64,000 bases of DNA, from NCBI GenBank assembly GCA_033964015.1, contig CM066925.1:6229498-6293497 (forward strand). Reading direction: 5' to 3'. Positions 45,401 through 57,100 of the stretch are shown one piece after another; the first letter of the stretch is position 1; the number at the start of each line of letters is the position of its first letter. Position numbers and translations under genes: made by a program. The notes beneath the pieces were generated by a model. The model was not told the DNA's origin and made no database searches. It was given only the letters and a program-made list of their open reading frames with translations. The DNA comes from Scolanthus callimorphus. Its lineage: Eukaryota > Cnidaria > Anthozoa > Actiniaria > Edwardsiidae.

Positions 45401-48400
45401 ATGGACTAAATTTAAGGTTACCAAATCGTGGAATTGAAACAATAGAAAGGAAATAGTTTATCCGTTTGTTTGCCATTGGATCGTGTAGTGTACCTGAGCA
45501 ATGTACAATACGATTTACAAGTCAATTCATGCTGCAGAGACACTTACCACAGTATGCATTCCTACGCGACCTCAAAATTCAATGTTGCGATGGGCGATTG
45601 GCGATTTTTAGCCGTCAATCAAACCAAAACGCTGGATTCGGCCACTTCAGTGGGCCGACAGTGATTGCAAAATCAACCAAAATGGTTTTAAGCTATCCTT
45701 TGGCTTCCTTGACTCGAATGTTTAACTTCTGGTTCAAGAAAATTGACAACAATTTTCCTGCGTAAAATCGCCAATCGCCCAACAGTGATTTTGAGGTCGC
45801 GTAGCAATGCATACGGTGGTAAAGTTAATTTTGAATTCAAAGCTGACTAAGTGGATGTAGCTTATGCAATCGTCGAGGCGAAACTACCAAGTCACGCTAA
45901 ATAAATATTCCATTATTCAGAATTTGACCTACTCGCATAACCACACGGGGCCTGAGTCAGACAAAGAGCGTTGCTATGAAATGACTAAATAATATTGAAT
46001 GACTATATTTGGTATATAAATCCTTCTACAAAGACATAAAGACATGCCGAGATGGCATGGCACTATTTTATCAAGATTGCAACTATACTAGACAAAACGC
46101 GATATATGTACAGGAATTTAATCGACAAAAGTCGATCTCGCTGAGAACTCGGATGTGTAGGGCGGATCCAGGGGGAAGGGTTGATTAAGGTGGCTAGCCA
46201 CCCCCAGTTTTAGAGAGCTATTTGCTTGCAAATTGCTTCTTTAGTTGTCGCGGTTTCGCGGGAATCATCCAGCTTGTACTCCATGTTGCTCCTGTTTTTA
46301 CAATGGTTACACTTCAGTCACACTAGAATCACGGGTCATGAAGTTTCCGCCTTTCAAATATTTGTATTTAGCCATATTTACATAACAAGTCTTGACAGTC
46401 ATGTGAAATCCGCTCTATACGCACTAATTCAGAGTTCCGATGAAACAATGGAGCCATTTCACGCTATCTGGAGATACCAATCAGAGCTGGAAAGATTCTC
46501 CCTCGGGAACTGATCTTGTCCCACAAACAGTATTTCAGGACTTCCGAAATCAGTCCGATGTGCAGCACTTTTTTGCCTTTTATGACAGTATAAACTGAGA
46601 TCATCTGAAGATAAGGATATCTGGTAATCCTAAACGAGATCGGAATATTTTGGACTTTTTTTAAGGAAAACCCTGGTTTGTTTGTGGGACATAACAACAG
46701 TAACTATGGCTTTGAATGACAGGTCGGAACTATGAATAGACCTCCTCGGTTTGGGCGTAATTTTTTCCCATTTCAGATCACGTGCATTCCCATGAGTATT
46801 CTTTCCTTGCTTTTTTTCTGCTACGCACCGAAGGATATATATGAATATGGAAGCACCCAAACAAAGAAAGAATATTCAAATAAATGCCACGTGAACTGAA
46901 ATGGGAAAACATCTGCCTCTTACCCAGGCGCGCTCTAGCGATTTTCGAGGCGAGAGCGACTGGGAGCGAGTTCCCGTGGTCCTTTGCGACAGCGCCTGAG
47001 CCTTCCCATGATGCATTGCGCGCCTCGGGATTTTACCTTTCGCGGATCGCTACGGGTTTTTGCCCTTTTTTGACACCTGAGACGCCTGTGTACGAGGCAG
47101 GGAAAAATCCCAAGCCGAGGCGACGAAGACCTTCTACCCAGACAACTTAACGCAGGGTCTGGATGGGGTTAACCGACTAGCGACAAACGGCCTAAAAAAT
47201 AACCGACTACCGACAAAACGGGGAAAAAGTTACTGACTACCGACAAAAAAAATGTTTACTGACTACCGACATTTTATGATTGCCCGTATTATATACTCTT
47301 CATTTCTATCGTCAACATACATCTAATTTATATTCTTGCGAACTTGACTATCTACTACACGAGCGCTTTTATATAAATCGAATATAAAGCCCTGGCCAAA
47401 CGAAACGCAAGTTCACACACGTCGATGCAAGTTGTGACTTGTACAGACTTTTGTTCACTTGCGCTGAGGTGGCCAAACGAGAATGCAAGTTTTGATCAAG
47501 TTAGGGGCCGACCATTGACTTTTGAAAAAAAATCCTGCAAGCTACGTTCCCCAGAAAAAAAAAATCATGCAAAAGCAGAAGAGTAAAAGACAAAATTCTG
47601 CGATTGTGCACCCTGCATGCGGTAACTTCACATGCTGGGCTCTAAATTTTCGGCGCGCTTCGCGCGCAAAAGAGTTTAATCGATTTTAGAGTTTAATCAA
47701 CTTTCTCTACAGCTTTCTCTACACGGTTTTTATCACCGTGCCCCACAGTTTTTGGAGGTTTGCAACGGCCCGGGTTACGGCCCGGGTTTTATTGTTACGG
47801 CTCCCGTGTAGCTTATCATTGTGTGAGTGAGAGCTGCAGAAACGAGTGCTGAAAAGGCTAGGACATCTCTGTTTATCATTGAGATATACTAAAATAATTT
47901 GGCAATGGCAAAACGAAACATAAAACACGGGATAACAGATATAACGTCTCCAAAACGAAATATACACAAATGTTTCTCCTTCTGTTAAGTCTGCCAATCT
48001 GTTTGCAGCAGCAACCTTGAAAAAGATCTCTCACACTTCCCTGCTGCCAGTAAATAAACCAGCAAGCTGAATAAATTAAAACTATTGGCCAATCAGGGGG
48101 CTCGAATCCCTATATTTACTGGAAAAAATTATGCTAATGTTGGATATCTACTATACTTCAGGAACCAATCAGAGCGCGCGAAAATGACTCTTGTTTACTG
48201 ATTTGCAGCGCTTACTACTCAGAAAAATGCAAAATATCTAAATAGAGACTCCAATCGTAGAACCTGAGAGTAACATTGTTTTTAATATTCAATTTTACTA
48301 CTTTTTAATTATTTACCGACTACCGAAATTTTTAACTGACTACCGACAAATTACCGAAATTTTAACTGACTACCGACATGCGGACCCCCCCATCCAGACC

Positions 48401-51400
48401 CTGTTAACGGTCTAGGCGACTACGGCTGTATACCGACTCCCACAATGCACTGCGCGCTACCGCGTCCTTCACGTGTGCTTTTTCGATGATTCTTCTCGCC
48501 CCGTACTTCGCGCGGCCAAATCTCTCTCAGGCTTCTCTCTTCTCTGTCCCCTGAAACCCTTCGGAAACGCTTGCTCCGCAGGCTAACGTACCGTCAAAAT
48601 AAACAATTTTGTCATCCATTCCACCGGCATAGATACATGATTTCTTAAGGTCTGTAAATGCCATTGAAGTGTCTAATAATTTGCGGCTTTATACACAGAG
48701 CGCGTTCCTCAACAACGATGGCCCCTTGTAACGACAACCAGAAAACCCCTTTGATACAAGAGCCTTCCCCGCCGGCCGAGAAACAAGAACAAACACCGCC
48801 GTACAAGCCACAAATCGTGTGGATCAATGTGGTATTTATCATCGGTCTACACGTGATGGCTCTGTACGGCGCGACACTCCTGCCCCGGATCAGATGGGCT
48901 ACCTGTGTATGGATAGTCACGTGTTATATATTGGGTGGTGCTGGCGTGACCGTCGGAGCACACAGGCTCTGGGCTCACAGGTCGTACAAGGCCAAGTGGC
49001 CGTTTCGCTTAATAATGATGATATTAAACAGCATGGCCGTACAGAATGACATCTTGGAATGGTCACGTGATCATCGCGCGCATCACAAGTACGCGGAGAC
49101 TGACGCGGATCCCCATAATGCAACGCGAGGGTTCTTTTTCTCGCACGTGGGCTGGTTGATGCAGAGAAAGCACCCGGATGTGATAAGCAAAGGGAAAGGG
49201 ATTGACTTGAGCGATTTGTATGATGATGAAATCGTTATGTTCCAGCGAAGGTAAGGAACAAATGTGTATTCACCCTAGGGTGTATTCATCCTCGGTGTAT
49301 TCGCCCCTAGGTGTATTCGCCACTAATTAGCCCTAGGTATATGCGCCCCTAGGTGTATTCCCCTAGATGTATTCGCCTCTAGGTGTATTCGCCCCTAGGT
49401 GTATTCCCCTAGGTGTATTCGCCCCTAGGTGTATTCCCCTAGGTGTATTCGCCCCTAGGTGTATTCCCCTAGGTGTATTCGCCCCTAGGTGTATTCCCCT
49501 AGGTGTATTCGCTCCTAGGTGTATTCCCCTAGGTGTATTCGCTCCTAGGTGTATTCCCGTAGGTGTATTCGCCCCTAGGTGTATTCCCCTAGATGTATTC
49601 GCCTCAGGTGTATTCCAAAAGGTGTATCCGCCCCTAGGTGTATCCCCTAGGTGTATTCGCCCCTAGGTGTATTCGCTCCTAGGTGTATTCCCCTAGGTGT
49701 ATTCGCTCCTAGGTGTATTCGCTCCTAGCTAGGTGTATTCCCCTAGGTGTATTCGCTCCTAGGTGTATTCCCCTAGGTGTTTGCCCCTAGGTGTATTCGC
49801 CCCTAGGTGTATTCGCTCCCAGGTGTATTCCCCTAGGTGTATTCGCCCCCCTAGGTGTATCTACCCCCCCCCCCCCCTAGGTGTATTCTCATAGGTGTAT
49901 TCCCCTAGGTGTATTCGCCCCTAGGTGTATTCGCTCCTAGGTGTATTCCCCTAGGTGTATTCGCCCCTCAGTGTATTCCCTAGGTGTATTCGCCCCTAGG
50001 TGTATTCGCTCCTAGGTGTATTCCCCTAGGTGTCTTCCCCTAGGTGTATTCGCTCCTAGGTGTATTCCCTAGGTGTATTCCCCCTAGGTGTATTCGCCCC
50101 TAGGTGTATTCGCTCCTAGGTGTATTCCCCTAGGTGTATTCGCCCCTAGGTGTATTCCCCTAGGTGTATGTCTGCTTTCAAACGATTGTTCAATTTGTCT
50201 GCATCCACAGACACTACAAAAAGATGTGCCTATTAATGTGTGTTGTTGTGCCCACTCTCGTGCCGTGGATGTGGGGCGAATCTCTCTGGTACTCGTACTT
50301 CACCGCTTTCGTCATGCGTTACGTCTTCTCGCTTAACGCAGCCTGGTGTGTGAATAGCTTTGCCCATTTCTGGGGAAACCGACCTTATGACGTCAACATC
50401 AACCCAGCCGAAAGCACAGTCGCCAACACCCTTACAATGGGCGAAGGATACCATAACTACCATCACACCTTCCCCAGGACTACGCGGCCAGCGAGTTTGG
50501 CACGCGTATTAACCTTAGCACGGTTATCATAGATATCGGCGCGGCCCTGGGTTTAGTGTACGACCGTAAAGTTATCTCTAAAGAGATGATTCTAGGAAGA
50601 ATGAAACGAACTGGAGCTCTAAAGCAAGAATGACAGTTACATGTCAGTAAGATTTTCCGTGTAGACGGTCCCGCGGGACCGGTTTCGTGGAACTTCTATT
50701 TACTGTTGTGGAAATTACTGCAGCGGGATAGTCCCGCGGGAACTGTAAATAGTATCTATAAATAGTACACCGTATGCAGCGCAGTGTAGTATTTGTTATA
50801 TACATATTTTCATGTCGAGCGTTTTCAAAATGAGCCTAAGGCTCGGAAGACTGGGTAACCCTGTTTTGTATTGTTTCGCGGAATTACTATAGCGGGACGG
50901 TGTGTGCGGTCCCGCGGGACCAGTTTCGTGGAATTACTACTTACTTGATAAGCCACTCGAACTCTTCCTTCTTGTCCGATGATCCAAAATCTGTCGTCCT
51001 GACAACAGGAAAACATATTTTGTTTCATTAATCATATTTCCGTTCGATGAACTCGAAGTACAAGTTATTTGTCTGGACTATTAAATTGAAACAGCAAATT
51101 TCGGATGTGCGTCGAAAACTCAATGAACGCAACGTAGTTACACTTAGGCGTACGGCTAAGAACTACAGTAGAACTTCAGTCGCTCTTTTTCTGTCGAACC
51201 TTTCCTTTTTCAAAGGATACCGCTTCATTAGACTTTATAATCAAAAACTTTCTATTGTTTCGGTTTGGAACGGCGCGATTCTAGCACGACGCATGCCGTA
51301 GGCCTTAGCCAATCAGAAACGGCGCACATTTAATAACTGACCAATCAGGAACAAAGTAAGTACGACTTGAGTTTTGATCGAGAAAACACGAGTCACGGTG

Positions 51401-53344
51401 TGTTTGGTACATAGCTATTGTGCCATTGTATATTCAGTACCCCATATTAAGGATACCGAAATTTCCACAGGATATTAAGTTGCAACTTTAGATGGAGATA
51501 AAGCATTCTCGTACCCAGAGCTCCCCGGCTCGTCCCTTCGCAGGGGAGGCTCTGGTGGCGGCCATTTGAGGGCCTTCGCTGATTGGCTGATTTTGAACGT
51601 TGGAGCATGCGCTGAAAGGTCTTTCTCTCAACGGCTCTGTATTAAATCTCGCGCATGCGTCAGTGGCTGTCACCAGAGCCTCCCCCGCGAGGTTACGAGC
51701 CGGGGAGCTCTGGGTTCGAGAATGGAGATAAAGCTGTTTTATGTACGCATGCATGTACGCATGCGAGCCGTTTTAGCCAACCAGCGAAGGTACTCAGATG
51801 GCTTTCATCAAATCACCATTGGTGACCATTGACTGTAGGCCAACATGCTCGAGCCCGGAGCTTCCCGGCTCGTCGCCTCGCAGGGGAGGCTCTGGTGACA
51901 TCCATTTGAGGGCCTTCGCTGATTGGCTGAAATGGCGCGCACGCGTACATTAAAATAGCTTAATCTCGCTTTATAAAAACGTATCTGTCAAAATAACACA
52001 TGGCATTCGTTTCCTAGTCGTCTTTTCAACCTATGCCTCTGAGTGGAACGCTCCCAAAGTAATTCTGAGGCATCAATCTCGTACCCAGAGCCCGTCATCT
52101 TTTGGCCAGCAGCAAGATTATAGGCTCTGTGTGGATCCAAATTTGTGAACGTGGTAGATCAAGAGCATAACGAACTCGCCTTTAAAAACTTCATAAAATG
52201 CAAGTCAAAGAACTAAAAATCTTCCACGGTTTAGGCAAAATTGAGCAACACTTTTTTTAAACCGGAAGCCTGGATTTTGGCCATAAAAAAAGATTATCCC
52301 AGAGCTCTGAATCTTGCCAATGGCCAATAGTTGACGGGCTGTGGGTACGAGATTGCTAAGGCATAAAACCACCATCTTCTGATACGCATGCGTCATAGCC
52401 TCCCTCGCGAGGTGACGTGCCGGGGAGCTCTGGGTACGAGAATGGTAGGCCAAGTAACCAAGGAACTTACCACGCATGCCCAATAGTGAACTTCTGGAAC
52501 TTGAGCATATCCGTAACTCTGGGGAAAATGAGAACAAGAATTACTGCTATTTTTATTATTTTGAGAACTCCAAACTGCTTTTTGACTTCCGTCCATCAAA
52601 CCTTTAAGACAGGCGCTTCAACTTTTTCTAGTTTTGTCTGCATTTTATGTGAAAAATTTTGTTTTAAGGCCTAGGCAGTCCTTATTAGTTCACAAACCCT
52701 CTCAAAGCCGGCATGAAATGGCACTTTTCAAATCGAATCTACGCGCCCTAGGCCCATGATGTACTGCGCGCGTAGAATCAAGAATTGGCTAGCTGATACT
52801 TCAATAACCAACATGCTGATTGTTGAAACCCTCAAATTGCGTGATTCACAAAGTAAAGCGCGTGCTCTTAGCCAATCAGAATCGAGATAATGAGTACAAT
52901 GCATAACATCTGGATATCACAAAAACCTCATCCAATAATTGCTTATAATCTGATGATCGATAATCTGTCGAGTGTTTGTACTTACGGTACTTGAGATATG
53001 ACGCAGCCGAACAACTCGGGAGCCTGGTTCATACACGCGGCTACCAGCAATCCGCCATTTGAACCACCGCAAATAGTCAGTCTGAAAATAATCAAAGGTA
53101 GGCAATGCTCAACTCGTGCATATGGTGTGGCGATTATCACACAAGTCATATACTACATCATCATCCTACTAAACTCCGTTTCTAATCTACAAGCAACGGC
53201 CATGAACAACAAAAAGAACAACAACAACAGCGTCAACAACAGCAACAGCAACAACAACAGCAACATTAACAACAACAACAGCAACAACAACAGCAGCAGC
53301 GACAACAATAACAGCAGCAGCGACAACAACAACAGCAGCAGCGA

Positions 53345-53375
<31 letters not shown>

Positions 53376-53500
53376 GACAACAACAACAGCAACAACAACA
53401 ACAGCAACAACAACAACAACAGCAACAACAACAAAAACAACAGCGACAACAACAACAGCAACAGCAACAACAACAACAGCAACAACAACAACAACAGCAA

Positions 53501-53531
<31 letters not shown>

Positions 53532-53612
53532 AACAACAACAGCAGCAACAACAACAGCGACAACACCAACAACAACAGCAACAACAACAACAGCGACAAC
53601 AACAACAACAGC

Positions 53613-53643
<31 letters not shown>

Positions 53644-53672
53644 CAACAACAACAGCGACAACAACAACAGCG

Positions 53673-53711
<39 letters not shown>

Positions 53712-53946
53712 GCGACAACAGCGACAACAACAGCAGCAACAACAGCAGCAGCAGCAACAACAACAACAACAGCAACAACAACAACAGCAACAGCAACAGC
53801 AACAACAACAACAACAACAGCAACAACAACAACAACAGCAACAACAACAACAACAGCGACAACAACAACAACAACAACAACAACAGCGACAACAACAACA
53901 GTGACAACAACAACAGCGACAACAACAACAGCAGCAGCAACAATAA

Positions 53947-53978
<32 letters not shown>

Positions 53979-54079
53979 ACAACAGCAACAACAACAACAT
54001 CAGCAACAACAACAACAACAGCGACAACAACAACAGCAGCAGCAACAATAACAACAGCAACAACAGCAGCAGCGACAGC

Positions 54080-54113
<34 letters not shown>

Positions 54114-57100
54114 GCAACAGCGACAATGACAACAGCAACAACAGCAACAGCAACAACAACAGCGACAACAACAGCAGCAACAACAGCAGCCACACCTGCA
54201 ACAGCAACAACAACAACAACAACAACAACATTAACAGCAACAACAGCAACATCAACAGCAACAACAATTGGAGCGTGAACGTGCAAATGTCTGGTCGTGA
54301 CAGACAGTAGCCATTTATTAGTGAATAGAACTATACATCAAATATGTAAACAATAGACTTATTTACGCAATGCCTTATCCCATACATATCCTAGGGATAA
54401 CCTGACCTACAATGCCGGATTTTTGCTTATTTTCGATTACCCATCAACTAGTAAAGTTGTTTTTCTTCCTAAGAGAATATCAATGGAACCGCCCTTTCCC
54501 CCATTTCAATATTGGAGATAGCAGTGCTCAAATTGCGCGAAAATATGAGCCCGCGGCAAACAACATCGTTCTGGGGGGAGGGGAGGGGAAGATAGGGGGA
54601 CCGGAGTGGTATATAGAACCCCTGTTTACTGAAAACGTTATACATACGCGACAATAATTTTGACCAGCACTGAAGTATACCCTTTGGGTTAAGTGTACAT
54701 GTGCTGGATAAGATATTTGGCCAGACAAGACTCTACCCCAGGATAACCTGAGCTAGTATTCATACCGTTCGGGTGACGTGTACTTGTGTTGGATGAGGTA
54801 TTTAGCCGCGGCCTGGAAGTCATCAAAGACGTTTTGTTTGTTACCTAGCATTCCTCCCTGGTGCCAAGTCTCGCCGTATTCACTGTAAAATACCAAAAGG
54901 TCTCAGAAATGCAATCTTTAAAGAAATAAAATCATAAATAAAATTCCTAGGGCCTAAATAATTTTGGGCTCAGTCTGGAAGATCCAGGGACGGATTTAGC
55001 CCCCCCACCCCCGTTCGGGACATTTTCCCATACGTTTACTGTATTTGATGAAAGAAATTTGCTAATTTTTCGTCCCGTGTTTTCACTACCCTCCCCCCCT
55101 CCGCCCCTGAGATCTCCCGGAAGGCAATCCCTTGCTCACCCTCCCCCTCTGATATTAGGCACTGCCAACACGCCGCCGAGGTTATGGATAAAGACGAGGC
55201 GAGAGACGCTGAACCGTGGAGTCTCTGAAACGTTGAACCCACCGTAACCATAGAGATAGGCAGGGTGGTTAGAGTCACGGGCCAATCCCTGAAAATGAGA
55301 GGAAAAGTTAGCCTACGAAAGCCGACATCGCCACCGTAACCATAGAGATAAGCAGGGTGGTTAGAGTCACGGGCCAATCCCTGAAAATGAGAGGAAAAGT
55401 TAGCCTGCGAAAGCCGACATCGCCACCGTAACCATAGAGATAGGCAGGGTGGTTAGAGTCACGGGCCAATCCCTGAAAATGAGAGGGAAAGTTAGCCTGT
55501 GAAAGCCGACATCGCCCAGTTTATCGGTCGCAGAAAGAGACTCTCGTAATGAGCTGTCTGCGTACTGAAACATTCCATTGTGATGGCTGGCGTATTTTGC
55601 CCCAAGGGATGAACAAAAGAATAATGCGGCCAGTTTGACTGTAGATAATGTTTATTTTTTATAGCACAAAAGATAGCCTGCGAAAGCTACACAAAAGAGC
55701 GATTATTACTAAGGAATTCAAATAAGATAAAAAAAAATTACAGCACATAGGTTTAACAAGAAATGTAACACTTTTGACCAGATCGGCGTCAAAATACGTC
55801 ATCGGTATGGAATGTTTAGCTTGAGCGCGCAGACGCCTCTTTGCGGGAGTATCTTTCGGCGACCGCTAAGGCCTACGGCAAACGTGGTGACATGGTCGCG
55901 CCGTTCCAAAACAAAACAAAACAAAACAGACTGCTTGCAGCCCCTTCTTTGGCGAACGTCCGTAAATCGAGAATAAAGTCCTAAAAGGAAAGTTTGACAG
56001 AAGAAGATCGACTGAAACATGATTTGACGGTTGCTTCAGAGTTCGCAGAATTAAGCCTGGTGCACACTAGCGACATAACGACATAAGGGCGTTATGTTGC
56101 AACGAAAAAAGTACGGGAAAATAATTGAAACAATCAATATTTTCCATGGATCTTCATTAGATTACTTCACCAAAGCAATCTTATGTTATTTTTTGACGAC
56201 TTCAACTTCTTGAAACCACTAAATTTTGTTCGCGTGACATGTTTCTTATGTCGTTATGTCGCAAGTGTGCACCAGGCTTTACAGGAACCGCTCTAAATCT
56301 GCTAAAATTGTTGAACTGACATGGCAAATCGTAATGTGCGGGGAGGAATTCTGCAGGGTCTCACCTTCTTGTGTATGATAAACATTGGAATTCTTGTGCC
56401 ATCTTTGCTGGAATAAAACACCTGTTCCGTCTCAAACTGACTTGCGTCGAAATTCTTCACAGAAATCTCCCGGAAGACCTGGGTAAAAAGGCGACACTAA
56501 GCATACACGAAGAAAGCTAGTCTGTACATACATAGTTAGTAGAGGGGACTGGTTAGGCAAGCCGGCGAACTTCAAAGAAATATGTCTTTGTTTGAGTTTA
56601 TGGGTTGTCACGTGGTATTGAACGTGCACAACCAAAACACTGTAATAGAGAAACATGTCGAACTTTGCAGCACGCCAAGGTTTGTTTGTCGTTTTTCGCG
56701 TTTATGGAGTTCAAAAGGAAAATATTACTAGCTAGTTAACAGTAACACATATTTTCAAACAAAGATTTAACTTCTATATGCCGTAAATCAAACATAACTC
56801 CGTTTAAAACGAACTTGAAGTCGGCGCCCGGCCCGCGAAATGAAGACGACGATTCGGGCCGCAGTACGAAGACTTCATTCGGAAATCATTCAAATAAATC
56901 CAGCAAGATAAGGATAATTTTTGTTCTATGAATTATGCAGACTTGTAATTTCTAGAGACAGTTTGTAGGCAAAAAGTTGTGAACTTCCTATGTTTTTTTC
57001 GACAGCAAGCTGCATCCCTGCTCCGTTGTGTATTTAATTTGACTACTTTGGCCTTATTTACATAATTTAACAGGGTTTTCAATGAATAATTTCTCGATTT

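Noticed and set aside
48658..48717. Upstream in-frame ATG adding 20 residues to the desaturase
   Set aside because: Weaker start context and the extra residues look like leader sequence; the start at 48718 gives a normal desaturase N-terminus. Not fully excluded.
49367..50336. Plus-strand frames with [10 protein letters not shown] repeats
   Set aside because: Translation of the desaturase intron minisatellite, flanked by a good donor and acceptor.
52998..54286. Frames of 333-426 residues made of Asn, Thr, Leu or Val runs
   Set aside because: Produced by the CAA/CAG tract inside a PREP intron; the first part overlaps a PREP exon on the other strand.
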